6,257 bases of DNA from assembly GCA_021769545.1 (NCBI GenBank), contig JAETSS010000086.1:1-6257 (forward strand), written 5' to 3'. The position numbers were made by a program, and so were the translations under genes. The DNA is from Eubacterium sp. Lineage in GTDB: Bacteria; Bacillota_A; Clostridia; Peptostreptococcales; Anaerovoracaceae. This document shows positions 1 to 5,516 of this stretch, piece after piece. Within the stretch, counting starts at the first letter, position 1, and each line of letters starts with the position of its first letter. The notes below the pieces were generated by a model. The model did no database searches and was not told the origin of the DNA. It saw nothing but the letters and a program-made list of their open reading frames with translations.

Positions 1-452
1 TCGTCCTCCGTATGGAGAAGCTCGTCAAGGATATAGGCATATTCCTTCGGCAGACGTCTTCTTACTTTAGATCTGGTGTATTTGTGTGTAACTGATTTGC
101 ATATGAGCACCATTCTGAATATGGATATCTTGCACCACTTATCAAAATCCTGCTCGCTTTTTTTTCGCCTTTTTATCTCTGCTTCGGCGTTATATATCAG
201 AGCAGCCAGCTCATCACGCTCTTCCCTGTTGAGATCGGGTCCAAATATCTCCTCTATCTTCGATCTGATAACCCCCGATGCGCTTTTCAGCATATGTATG
301 AATGCCTCATGCTCACCGTGCAGATCGCTTAAAAAATACTCGGTTCCTTTAGGCAGCGACAATATCGCGTTTAGATTTACGATCTCCTCTGTTGCAGCCT
401 TTACATTGGGATACTTCTTAGATAGATGCCTAAGCAAATGTTGGTCAACCAT
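1..452 (-). CDS. fbp: Fructose-1,6-bisphosphatase class III, N-terminal 150 codons (partial)
   Basis: Hydrolyses fructose 1,6-bisphosphate to fructose 6-phosphate, the committed gluconeogenic step, in the cytosol. Only the first 150 residues are present; the gene runs off the left edge, and the family is usually about 640-670 residues. The frame is open throughout. The segment LPKGTEYFLSDLHGEHEAF (residues 33-51) holds Asp43 and His45 of the D-x-H metal-binding motif of calcineurin-like phosphoesterases. The stretches ELAALIYNAEAE, KYTRSK and LPKEYAYILDELL align by eye with Bacillus subtilis Fbp, recalled from memory. The start is the ATG at 450-452: AGGAGG lies 8 bases upstream (461-466), and no other in-frame ATG exists before the upstream stop. 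A GTG two codons upstream is too close to that site. An A8 run on the coding strand (158-165) does not break the frame. The gene has its own promoter and is separated from metA by a terminator. This class is unrelated in fold to the FbpA and GlpX phosphatases. Confidence 0.93.
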   Translation of the reverse strand, partial: MVDQHLLRHLSKKYPNVKAATEEIVNLNAILSLPKGTEYFLSDLHGEHEAFIHMLKSASGVIRSKIEEIFGPDLNREERDELAALIYNAEAEIKRRKKSEQDFDKWCKISIFRMVLICKSVTHKYTRSKVRRRLPKEYAYILDELLHTED

Positions 453-460
453 TGACACAT

Positions 461-466
461 CCTCCT
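461..466 (-). promoter_or_regulatory. Ribosome binding site of fbp
   Basis: A perfect AGGAGG on the minus strand, 8 bases before the ATG at 450-452. It fixes the fbp start. Confidence 0.85.
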
Positions 467-499
467 CATTTAATTGTCCTCATTTATTCAATTAACAAT

Positions 500-528
500 A
501 TTATACAACATAACAGTCGAATTTTAAA
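500..528 (-). promoter_or_regulatory. Sigma-A promoter of fbp
   Basis: On the minus strand, TTTAAA (523-528, 4 of 6 consensus) is followed after exactly 17 bases by a perfect TATAAT (500-505). The predicted transcription start is near 493, giving a leader of about 40 bases that includes the AGGAGG site. The promoter lies between the metA terminator and fbp, as expected for an independently transcribed gene. The surrounding sequence is AT-rich. I saw no convincing operator repeat. Confidence 0.7.
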
Positions 529-556
529 CCGCATATGATGTTATGATCAAAACAAT

Positions 557-598
557 AAAAACGGGCGGCCGATGTTATATGGATCGCCGTCCGTTTTT
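557..598 (-). terminator. Intrinsic terminator after metA
   Basis: An imperfect GC-rich stem is formed by 561-573 and 583-594. It has one bulged C, one G-T pair and a 9-base loop. Flanking A and T runs extend it, so reading leftward it ends in TTTTT and an AT-rich tail. It begins about 8 bases past the metA stop and closes the metYA transcript. The plus-strand side also ends in TTTTT, so the element could work in both directions, but no plus-strand gene needs it. Confidence 0.8.
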
Positions 599-606
599 GT
601 CGATTA

Positions 607-1536
607 TCAAAGTGAGCCGTTGCGTAACGCCTCAAGATCGTATGGAGTATCCTGATATACGTAATAATTCAGCCAGTTGGAAAACAAGAGACTTGCGTGG
701 CTCCTCCACCTGAACAGTATATCATCCTCCGGATCGTCGTTTCTGAAATAATTCTTAGGGACTTCTATTTCAAGGCCCTTGTTGACATCTCTGAAATATT
801 CGCCTGCAAGAGTACCCTTATCGTATTCCTGGTGTCCCAGCACGAATATCTGTCTTCCGTTTTCCGTGGAAATGATATGAGGTCCCACTTCTCTTGAATC
901 CGCAAGGATCCTCAGCTCGGGATGCTTTTCTATATCCTCGCGCAAAACCTCCGTATGTCTGGAATGCGGTGCATAGAATGTCTCGTCAAAGCCTCTCACG
1001 AGAGGATTGTGAGGTCTGATGACCTTGTGCTCGAAGACTCCGAACACCTTGTTTTCCAAAAGGTGCTTGTCTATGCCGTAATGGTAATACAGGCTCGCCT
1101 GAGCGCCCCAGCATATGAACATATTGCTGTAAACGTGAGTCTTGGCGAATTCAAAGATCTCGCACAGCTCCTTCCAGTAATCCACCTGCTCAAAAGGCAT
1201 CTGCTCAACTGGAGCTCCCGTCAGTATCATTCCGTCGAAATAATCATCCTTGATCTCGTCTATGGTCTTGTAAAACGAATCGAGATGCTCCTGAGATATA
1301 TTGGTTGATTCGTGAGTTCCCATGGTAACGAGAGTCATCTCCACCTGCAGAGGGCTGTTTGACAGCACTCTGGCAAGCTGGGTCTCCGTCGCTATCTTGG
1401 TAGGCATCAGATTGACAATGACTATTTTCAGGGGACGTATATCCTGTGTCACAGCACGTCCTCTGTTCATGGTAAATATATTCTCGCTCTGCAAAGCCTC
1501 CGCTGCCGGAAGCTCGTTAGGTATAATTAAAGGCAT
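607..1536 (-). CDS. metA: Homoserine O-acetyltransferase (MetA family, Glu111 type)
   Basis: Transfers an acyl group from acyl-CoA to the hydroxyl of L-homoserine, the first committed step of methionine synthesis, in the cytosol. The 309 residues equal the E. coli MetA length, and the protein matches the family end to end. The catalytic set is visible: nucleophile Cys142 in [12 protein letters not shown], His235 in VLGHQEYD, and Glu237. The C-terminal [25 protein letters not shown] is the family signature. Residue 111 in [10 protein letters not shown] is Glu. In characterised members Glu111 goes with acetyl-CoA and Gly111 (as in E. coli) with succinyl-CoA, so I infer O-acetylhomoserine as product although databases often label such proteins succinyltransferase. 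This agrees with metY 38 bases upstream. The start is the ATG at 1534-1536, with AAGGAG at 1548-1553, 11 bases away. A terminator follows the gene. Confidence 0.95.
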   Translation of the reverse strand: MPLIIPNELPAAEALQSENIFTMNRGRAVTQDIRPLKIVIVNLMPTKIATETQLARVLSNSPLQVEMTLVTMGTHESTNISQEHLDSFYKTIDEIKDDYFDGMILTGAPVEQMPFEQVDYWKELCEIFEFAKTHVYSNMFICWGAQASLYYHYGIDKHLLENKVFGVFEHKVIRPHNPLVRGFDETFYAPHSRHTEVLREDIEKHPELRILADSREVGPHIISTENGRQIFVLGHQEYDKGTLAGEYFRDVNKGLEIEVPKNYFRNDDPEDDILFRWRSHASLLFSNWLNYYVYQDTPYDLEALRNGSL

Positions 1537-1567
1537 TGGATCGTAATCTCCTTTTCTGTAACGTCAT

Positions 1568-1590
1568 GCAGGCTCTATTTTAAAGCCTGC
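1568..1590 (-). other. Perfect 7-bp stem-loop over the metY stop codon
   Basis: GCAGGCT at 1568-1574 and its exact complement at 1584-1590 enclose a 9-base loop holding the last Lys codon and the TAG stop of metY. No T run follows on the minus strand, so it is not a standard intrinsic terminator. It could stabilise the 3' end of metY, influence cleavage between metY and metA, or be chance. Confidence 0.45.
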
Positions 1591-2843
1591 TCTATATCTG
1601 CAATAAGGTCTTCCGCATCTTCAAGTCCGCACGAAAATCTTACAAGGTCAGGACTTACTCCCGCTGCTGCAAGTTCTTCATCGTTCATCTGTCTGTGAGT
1701 TGCGCTTGCAGGGTGCAGGCAGCATGTTCTGGCGTCTGCCACATGAGTCTCGATAGCAGCCACCTTGAGCTTTTGCATGAAGCTTTCCGCTGCAGCTCTT
1801 CCGCCCTTTACTCCGAAGCTTACGACTCCGCATGATCCCTCCGGCAGATACTTCTGAGCCAGCTCATAGTCATCATCGCCTTCGAGACCGCAGTACTTGA
1901 CCCATTCGACTTTCTCATGGTTTTTCAGATACTGTGCAACGGCAAGTCCGTTTTCCGCATGTCTCTTCATTCTCACATGGAGACTTTCGAGTCCCAGATT
2001 GAGGAGGAATGCGTTCTGCGGTGACTGGATCGATCCGAAGTCTCTCATGAGCTGAGCCGTAGCCTTGGTTATGAAGGCTCCGCCGAGTCCGAATCTTTCA
2101 GTATATGTCACTCCGTGATAGCTGTCGTCAGGCTCGCAGAGTCCCGGGAATTTTTCAGGATACTTTGTCCAGTCGAATTTGCCGGAATCCACGATACAGC
2201 CCCCAACACCTGCTCCATGACCGTCCATGTACTTGGTAGTGGAGTGTGTCACGATATCCGCGCCGAATTCAAATGGCCTGCAGTGTACCGGAGTAGCAAA
2301 GGTATTGTCTACGATGAGCGGTACGCCGTGCTTGTGAGCCGCATTTGCAAATTTCTCGATATCGAGCACCACCAGCGCCGGATTGGCTATAGTCTCTCCG
2401 AATACAGCCTTGGTGTTAGGTCTGAATGCAGCCTCCAGCTCTTCATCTGTAGCGTGAGGTGAAACGAAGGTGAATTCGACGCCCATCCTCTTCATGGTAA
2501 CGGCAAACAAATTATATGTCCCGCCGTAGATAGCCGACGATGCCACAACGTGGTCTCCGCACGAAGCGATATTGAACACGGCATAGAAATTGGCAGCCTG
2601 TCCCGATGACGTCAGCATAGCAGCAGTGCCGCCTTCAAGCGATGCTATCTTTGCAGCCACGTAATCATTGGTAGGATTCTGAAGTCTCGTATAAAAATAT
2701 CCTTCCGCTTCAAGGTCAAACAGCTTGCCCATATCCTGGCTCGTATCGTATTTAAAAGTCGTACTCTGTACGATCGGTATCTGTCTCGGTTCTCCGTTTC
2801 CCGGTCTGTATCCATCCTGTACACATTTAGTTCCTATTCCCAT
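1575..2843 (-). CDS. metY: O-acetylhomoserine sulfhydrylase (O-acetylhomoserine aminocarboxypropyltransferase)
   Basis: A PLP enzyme of the Cys/Met metabolism family that converts O-acetylhomoserine and sulfide to homocysteine in the cytosol. Numbering follows the 422-residue form. Visible features are YTRLQNPT (51-58, cofactor phosphate contact from the partner subunit), SSGQAA near 79-84, Tyr106 in IYGGTYNLF stacking on PLP, Asp179 in VDNTFATP binding the pyridine nitrogen, and Lys204 in HSTTKYMDGHG as the Schiff-base lysine. The total of about 420 residues and the insert GKFDWTKYPEKFPGLCEPDDSYHG are typical of this enzyme and longer than MetB or MetC. Methionine gamma-lyase has Cys in the YGCT motif where this protein has Gly, which argues against that activity. 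I chose the ATG at 2841-2843, not the in-frame TTG at 2862-2864, because AAAGGA (2854-2859) lies 10 bases before the ATG and inside the longer version. metA follows after 38 bases. Confidence 0.94.
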   Translation of the reverse strand: MGIGTKCVQDGYRPGNGEPRQIPIVQSTTFKYDTSQDMGKLFDLEAEGYFYTRLQNPTNDYVAAKIASLEGGTAAMLTSSGQAANFYAVFNIASCGDHVVASSAIYGGTYNLFAVTMKRMGVEFTFVSPHATDEELEAAFRPNTKAVFGETIANPALVVLDIEKFANAAHKHGVPLIVDNTFATPVHCRPFEFGADIVTHSTTKYMDGHGAGVGGCIVDSGKFDWTKYPEKFPGLCEPDDSYHGVTYTERFGLGGAFITKATAQLMRDFGSIQSPQNAFLLNLGLESLHVRMKRHAENGLAVAQYLKNHEKVEWVKYCGLEGDDDYELAQKYLPEGSCGVVSFGVKGGRAAAESFMQKLKVAAIETHVADARTCCLHPASATHRQMNDEELAAAGVSPDLVRFSCGLEDAEDLIADIEQALK

Positions 2844-2853
2844 TTTGCTAAAT

Positions 2854-2859
2854 TCCTTT
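2854..2859 (-). promoter_or_regulatory. Ribosome binding site deciding the metY start
   Basis: AAAGGA on the minus strand, 10 bases before the ATG at 2841-2843. A longer reading from TTG at 2862-2864 would place this site inside the coding region and has no Shine-Dalgarno of its own. Confidence 0.75.
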
Positions 2860-2880
2860 CTCAATAAAATATTAGATAAA

Positions 2881-2909
2881 ATTATACACTATTTTTCCAG
2901 TGATTTCAA
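2881..2909 (-). promoter_or_regulatory. Near-consensus sigma-A promoter of metYA, overlapping the fumarase beta 3' end
   Basis: On the minus strand, TTGAAA (2904-2909, 5 of 6) and TATAAT (2881-2886, 6 of 6) are separated by 17 bases. The -35 element lies in the last codons of the fumarase beta gene, whose stop is at 2889-2891. The predicted start is near 2874, leaving a leader of about 30 bases, too short for a SAM riboswitch or T-box. No terminator separates fumarase beta from metY, so readthrough can add to this promoter. Confidence 0.75.
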
Positions 2910-3449
2910 ATATTCTTCCCTTCCCTGCCGATACAGGTCGCCGCCGACGCTGTCCAGCACCACGGTAAGGGGCATATCCTCCACATACAGTTTTCTCACG
3001 GCTTCGGCTCCCAGATCGTCAAAGGCGATGACCTCGGCCTTCTTTATCTGCTTTGCCATCAGCGCGGCAGCTCCCCCTATTGCCGCAAGATAAACCGCGC
3101 CGTTTCGCACGACGGCAGCCTTTACATCATCGGATCTCTGCCCTTTGCCTATCATGGCAAGCTGCCCCATATCAAGAAGCTTCGGGGCGTATGCATCCAT
3201 CCTGTAGCTGGTGGTCGGACCTGCCGAACCTATTGGCATTCCCGGCTTTGCGGGAGTCGGTCCCACGTAATATATGATGGAGTTTTCTATTTCAAAGGGA
3301 GGGTTTTTCCCCTCTGCTATCATTTCCGTTATCCTCTTATGGGCCGCATCACGGGCGGTATATATGGTCCCGGTCACCAGTACGCGGTCACCTGCTCTGA
3401 ATTTCTTTATCTGCTCTTTGGAAAAGGGCTCTGTCAGTCTGTGTTCCAT
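2889..3449 (-). CDS. Fumarate hydratase class I, beta subunit (C-terminal domain type)
   Basis: The small subunit of a two-subunit iron-sulfur hydratase that interconverts fumarate and L-malate. It forms the swivelling C-terminal domain that is fused to the alpha part in E. coli FumA. The 186 residues match the usual length of the separate subunit. TGTIYTARDAAHKRI (26-40), the substrate-pocket loop PIGSAGPTTSYRMDAY (72-87), MIGKGQRSDDV (99-109) and YLAAIGGAAALMAKQIKK (120-137) are family signatures. By spacing to the Leishmania enzyme, recalled from memory, Arg33, Thr79 and Arg83 should contact substrate. The start ATG at 3447-3449 has AAGGAAGG just upstream, and the gene begins 15 bases after the alpha subunit ends. 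Its 3' end carries the metY -35 element. Sequence alone does not exclude L-tartrate dehydratase (TtdB) or mesaconase side activity. Confidence 0.88.
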   Translation of the reverse strand: MEHRLTEPFSKEQIKKFRAGDRVLVTGTIYTARDAAHKRITEMIAEGKNPPFEIENSIIYYVGPTPAKPGMPIGSAGPTTSYRMDAYAPKLLDMGQLAMIGKGQRSDDVKAAVVRNGAVYLAAIGGAAALMAKQIKKAEVIAFDDLGAEAVRKLYVEDMPLTVVLDSVGGDLYRQGREEYLKSLEK

Positions 3450-3464
3450 GTCAACCTTCCTTTC

Positions 3465-4307
3465 CTATAACACGGCTTCTTTATGTCTGCTTACATGACA
3501 GTTTACATTGACGGCCACAGGCAGCCCGGCGATATGCGTCGGAGCCGCTATGATCTTGACCGTAAGAGCGGTGGTCTTTCCTCCAAAGCCCTGAGGTCCG
3601 ATGCCCAGCTCATTTATCCTGGTCAAAAGCTCACGCTCCATGTCGCGGTAATATTCGTCTTCGTTTTCCTTATCCACAGGTATCAGCAGCGCCTTTTTCG
3701 CTAACAGAGCCGCCTTGTCGAAGGTCCCTCCTACGCCTACGCCCACAACTATAGGCGGACATGGATTGGCACCTGCTTCGCTGCAAACTTTGACTACGAA
3801 ATCCTTTACACCGTCCTCCCCTGCGGACGGCGGAAGCATCTTTATCTGACTCATGTTTTCCGAGCCGAAGCCCTTTGGCGCTACTGTGATCTTCACCTGA
3901 TCGCCGTCTACTATCTCGGTGTTTATATATGCCGGCGTATTGTCCCCGGTGTTTTCCCTTCTCAGCGGATCCTTCACGATGGATTTTCTCAGGAATCCGT
4001 CGCCGTATCCGCGGCGGACACCTTCATTGACAGCATCTGTAAGAGAGCCTCCCGTAAGATGCACATCCTGACCGATCTCAAGGAACACGCAGGCCATGCC
4101 CGTATCCTGACACAGCGGGAACACGCCTTCTTCAGCTATGCCGATATTTTCCTCTATGCTCGCAAGTATGTCCTTTGCAACAGGCCAGCTTTCCTCGGAA
4201 AGCTTTTGGCTGATGCAGCTTTTCAGGTCTTCTCCCAGATAATGATTAGCTTCTATGCAAAGCTCGGCGATCTTGTCTTCTATTGCTTTTACATCTATCT
4301 CTCTCAT
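3465..4307 (-). CDS. Fumarate hydratase class I, alpha subunit ([4Fe-4S] domain)
   Basis: The large subunit of the oxygen-sensitive class I fumarase, carrying the [4Fe-4S] cluster whose free iron binds the substrate. The 280 residues match the usual length of the separate alpha subunit. Three cysteines stand at the expected ligand sites: Cys66 in FPLCQDTGM, Cys183 in GANPCPPIVVGVGVGG, and Cys270 in NVNCHVSRH. Asp68 and Arg107 probably help bind substrate, by analogy with the structurally known parasite enzyme. APKGFGSENMS (143-153) is also characteristic. The start ATG at 4305-4307 has AAGGGA 5 bases upstream and lies 15 bases after the oxidoreductase stop; the beta subunit follows after another 15. 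This tight order supports one mRNA and one complex. In an anaerobe it would serve the reductive or oxidative branch of the C4-acid pathway. Tartrate dehydratase (TtdA) is the main alternative. Confidence 0.9.
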   Translation of the reverse strand: MREIDVKAIEDKIAELCIEANHYLGEDLKSCISQKLSEESWPVAKDILASIEENIGIAEEGVFPLCQDTGMACVFLEIGQDVHLTGGSLTDAVNEGVRRGYGDGFLRKSIVKDPLRRENTGDNTPAYINTEIVDGDQVKITVAPKGFGSENMSQIKMLPPSAGEDGVKDFVVKVCSEAGANPCPPIVVGVGVGGTFDKAALLAKKALLIPVDKENEDEYYRDMERELLTRINELGIGPQGFGGKTTALTVKIIAAPTHIAGLPVAVNVNCHVSRHKEAVL

Positions 4308-4322
4308 GTTTTTCCCTTGCCT

Positions 4323-4892
4323 CTATCCGTATATTTTATCTATTTCATCCATAGTCTGCTTCAATATGCCTTCTACGTCCGCTCCGATTATATCAAGCAT
4401 CTCGGCTTTATGACATACTACATCATCTATGCAGTACAGACTGCGGCATACCGCGTTCACATAGTCGAATCCAAGGTTCATCTCTCCTATAGGCCCTCCC
4501 GCAGTAGTGACATATATGACCTTTTTCACATTGGTAAGTCCCTCCGGTATACCTTTCTCGGTATATCGGAATGTCAGTCCCTGTATCGTGATTGCCTCAA
4601 AATAGTTCTTCACCATGGCAGGAAAGGACATGTCCCAGTAAGGCGCCGCAATCACTACCGTGTCCGCCTCCGCGAACTGTTTAGCATATCTGCAAATATC
4701 ATTTGAAAAATCTCCGGTATGGCTGCAGCTGTCCCTAAGCTCCATCCTTTCAAGATCCAGGGGCTTTATACCCTCTTTTTCAAGGTCCAGCTCCTGTATC
4801 TCTCCATCCAGCTTCTCCAGCACATACTTTGCAAGAAGCTTCGTACGCGACTGCGGTCTAACACATGCATTTACAAATAAGATGTTTTTCAT
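4323..4892 (-). CDS. Flavodoxin-fold FMN-dependent NAD(P)H oxidoreductase (quinone reductase / azoreductase family)
   Basis: A cytosolic flavoprotein expected to pass two electrons from NAD(P)H through FMN to a quinone or similar acceptor. The true substrate is unknown, and 'azoreductase' is only a family label. The 189-residue form starts with the first beta strand KNILFVNA and the phosphate loop around Ser15-Thr17. The flavin-binding segment AAPYWDMSFPAMVKNYFEA (82-100) follows, then GLTFRYTEKGIPEGL (105-119), strongly AzoR-like, then the flavin-ring loop VTTAGGP (128-134). I chose the ATG at 4890-4892 because GGAGGG (4897-4902) lies directly before it. A longer version from ATG at 4902-4904 adds MEGK, lacks its own ribosome binding site, and would contain this one. 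It begins 19 bases after the thioesterase stop and ends 15 bases before fumarase alpha, so it is very probably in the same operon. Confidence 0.85.
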   Translation of the reverse strand: MKNILFVNACVRPQSRTKLLAKYVLEKLDGEIQELDLEKEGIKPLDLERMELRDSCSHTGDFSNDICRYAKQFAEADTVVIAAPYWDMSFPAMVKNYFEAITIQGLTFRYTEKGIPEGLTNVKKVIYVTTAGGPIGEMNLGFDYVNAVCRSLYCIDDVVCHKAEMLDIIGADVEGILKQTMDEIDKIYG

Positions 4893-4896
4893 TTTT

Positions 4897-4902
4897 CCCT
4901 CC
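4897..4902 (-). promoter_or_regulatory. Ribosome binding site deciding the oxidoreductase start
   Basis: GGAGGG on the minus strand, four A residues before the ATG at 4890-4892. It overlaps the alternative upstream ATG at 4902-4904, which makes that start less likely. Confidence 0.65.
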
Positions 4903-4911
4903 ATAATATGA

Positions 4912-5418
4912 TCATTTATCGAATGTTATTTCCTCAACGCCATCTTCTCTCAGATAGCACATTTCCTCGTGAACCGTGGCATCCTCCGCGATCTGCTCTA
5001 CACCCAGCTTGAGATATTTTACGGTGCCGTTGGCAAGGACCTCCCCGCTGCTGTCCATGATACGGGCTTCCGTCACGAAAAATCTCGGGCTGTTCTTTAT
5101 TATCATACCCTTTCCGATCAGCGGCTTATCATAGGGCACGGGTTTTCTGTATTTGGTATCAAGTGAAAATGTCACTCCGAAGGTCTCCTCGGAAAGCTCT
5201 CTCGCCCACAGCGCTCTCAACCCCATCTCATCCAGCATGGCGGTTATGAGACCTCCATGCACGCGTCCCGGATAGCTCTGATGCTGCTCTCTGTACCTGA
5301 ACAATGTCATTACGCTTCCGTCTTCCATATTGTAAAAAGGAGCTCTGACACCGTATTCATTGTCCAGTCCGCACATGATGCACATTTTGCTGTTTCTCTG
5401 TTTGCTTATTACTTTCAT
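4912..5418 (-). CDS. Hotdog-fold acyl-CoA thioesterase-like protein (PaaI / 4HBT type)
   Basis: Probably hydrolyses an acyl-CoA thioester; the substrate cannot be read from the sequence. In its 168 residues the hallmark GRVHGGLITAMLDEMG (51-66) is the loop and central helix of PaaI-type hotdog enzymes, with His54-Gly55-Gly56 and Asp63-Glu64 at the usual catalytic positions. The beta strands VTFSLDTKYRKPVPYDKPLIGKG, FFVTEARIMD and VLANGTVKYLK follow in family order. The N-terminal NSKMCIMCGLDN (9-20) is a Cys-x2-Cys-Gly motif also seen in related clostridial proteins. The last 30 residues are acidic. The start ATG at 5416-5418 has TAGGAG (5425-5430) 6 bases upstream. It is the first gene of the minus-strand operon; the oxidoreductase follows after 19 bases. 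It has no signal peptide or membrane segment. A non-enzymatic hotdog role is possible. Confidence 0.82.
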   Translation of the reverse strand: MKVISKQRNSKMCIMCGLDNEYGVRAPFYNMEDGSVMTLFRYREQHQSYPGRVHGGLITAMLDEMGLRALWARELSEETFGVTFSLDTKYRKPVPYDKPLIGKGMIIKNSPRFFVTEARIMDSSGEVLANGTVKYLKLGVEQIAEDATVHEEMCYLREDGVEEITFDK

Positions 5419-5441
5419 CTGTCACTCCTATCCATTCCATT

Positions 5442-5470
5442 ATTATACACCATATATAAGGCATAGTTTT
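5442..5470 (-). promoter_or_regulatory. Probable promoter of the thioesterase-oxidoreductase-fumarase operon
   Basis: A perfect TATAAT (5442-5447, minus strand) sits so that transcription would begin near 5435, about 17 bases before the thioesterase ATG. No good -35 hexamer stands at 17 bases. TTAAAA at a 19-base spacing is the best match, and the upstream sequence is AT-rich. The sequence GTGTATAAT is identical to that at the metY promoter. Confidence 0.5.
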
Positions 5471-5488
5471 AAAATTTTATCATAAACT
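5461..5488 (+). promoter_or_regulatory. Candidate sigma-E (sporulation) promoter of spoIID
   Basis: GCATAGT (5461-5467) resembles the sigma-E -35 element KMATATT at 6 of 7 positions. CATAAACT (5481-5488) resembles the -10 element CATACAHT at 7 of 8. The spacer is 13 bases, one short of the usual 14-15. Transcription would start near 5495, just before the ribosome binding site at 5504-5509. In B. subtilis spoIID is a mother-cell sigma-E gene, so the match is in the right place, but the sequence is AT-rich and chance hits are easy. Confidence 0.4.
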
Positions 5489-5503
5489 TGTACAAATATA
5501 TTT

Positions 5504-5509
5504 TAGGAG
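5504..5509 (+). promoter_or_regulatory. Ribosome binding site of spoIID
   Basis: TAGGAG, 7 bases before the ATG at 5517-5519. It supports that start for the open frame running to the window edge. Confidence 0.75.
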
Positions 5510-5516
5510 ACTCTGC

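Noticed and set aside
158..165. Eight-base A run (coding strand) in fbp as a possible phase-variable or frameshifting site
   Set aside because: The frame is intact across it, it encodes a plausible Lys/Arg-rich helix, and a metabolic phosphatase is an unlikely phase-variable gene. A run of this length is common in such genomes.
76..495. 139-codon plus-strand open frame across the fbp start region
   Set aside because: It lies antisense to fbp, has no ribosome binding site, is rich in Ser/Cys/Leu as antisense shadows are, and resembles no family I know.
529..556. Partly palindromic AT-rich stretch around CATATGATGTTATGATC upstream of the fbp promoter, as an operator
   Set aside because: The repeat is short and imperfect and matches no regulator site I can name.
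1537..1574. Possible terminator or promoter between metY and metA
   Set aside because: The hairpin here has no T tract and I see no -35/-10 pair in the 38-base gap, so metA is best read as cotranscribed with metY.
2889..4307. Reading the two fumarase genes as L-tartrate dehydratase (ttdA/ttdB)
   Set aside because: The families overlap and cannot be told apart by eye. No tartrate transporter or regulator lies nearby, so fumarase is the more cautious call, with tartrate kept as an alternative.
4059..4706. 215-codon plus-strand open frame opposite fumarase alpha and the oxidoreductase
   Set aside because: Both minus-strand genes have clear family matches. This frame crosses their junction, has a Tyr/His-rich shadow composition and no start signal.
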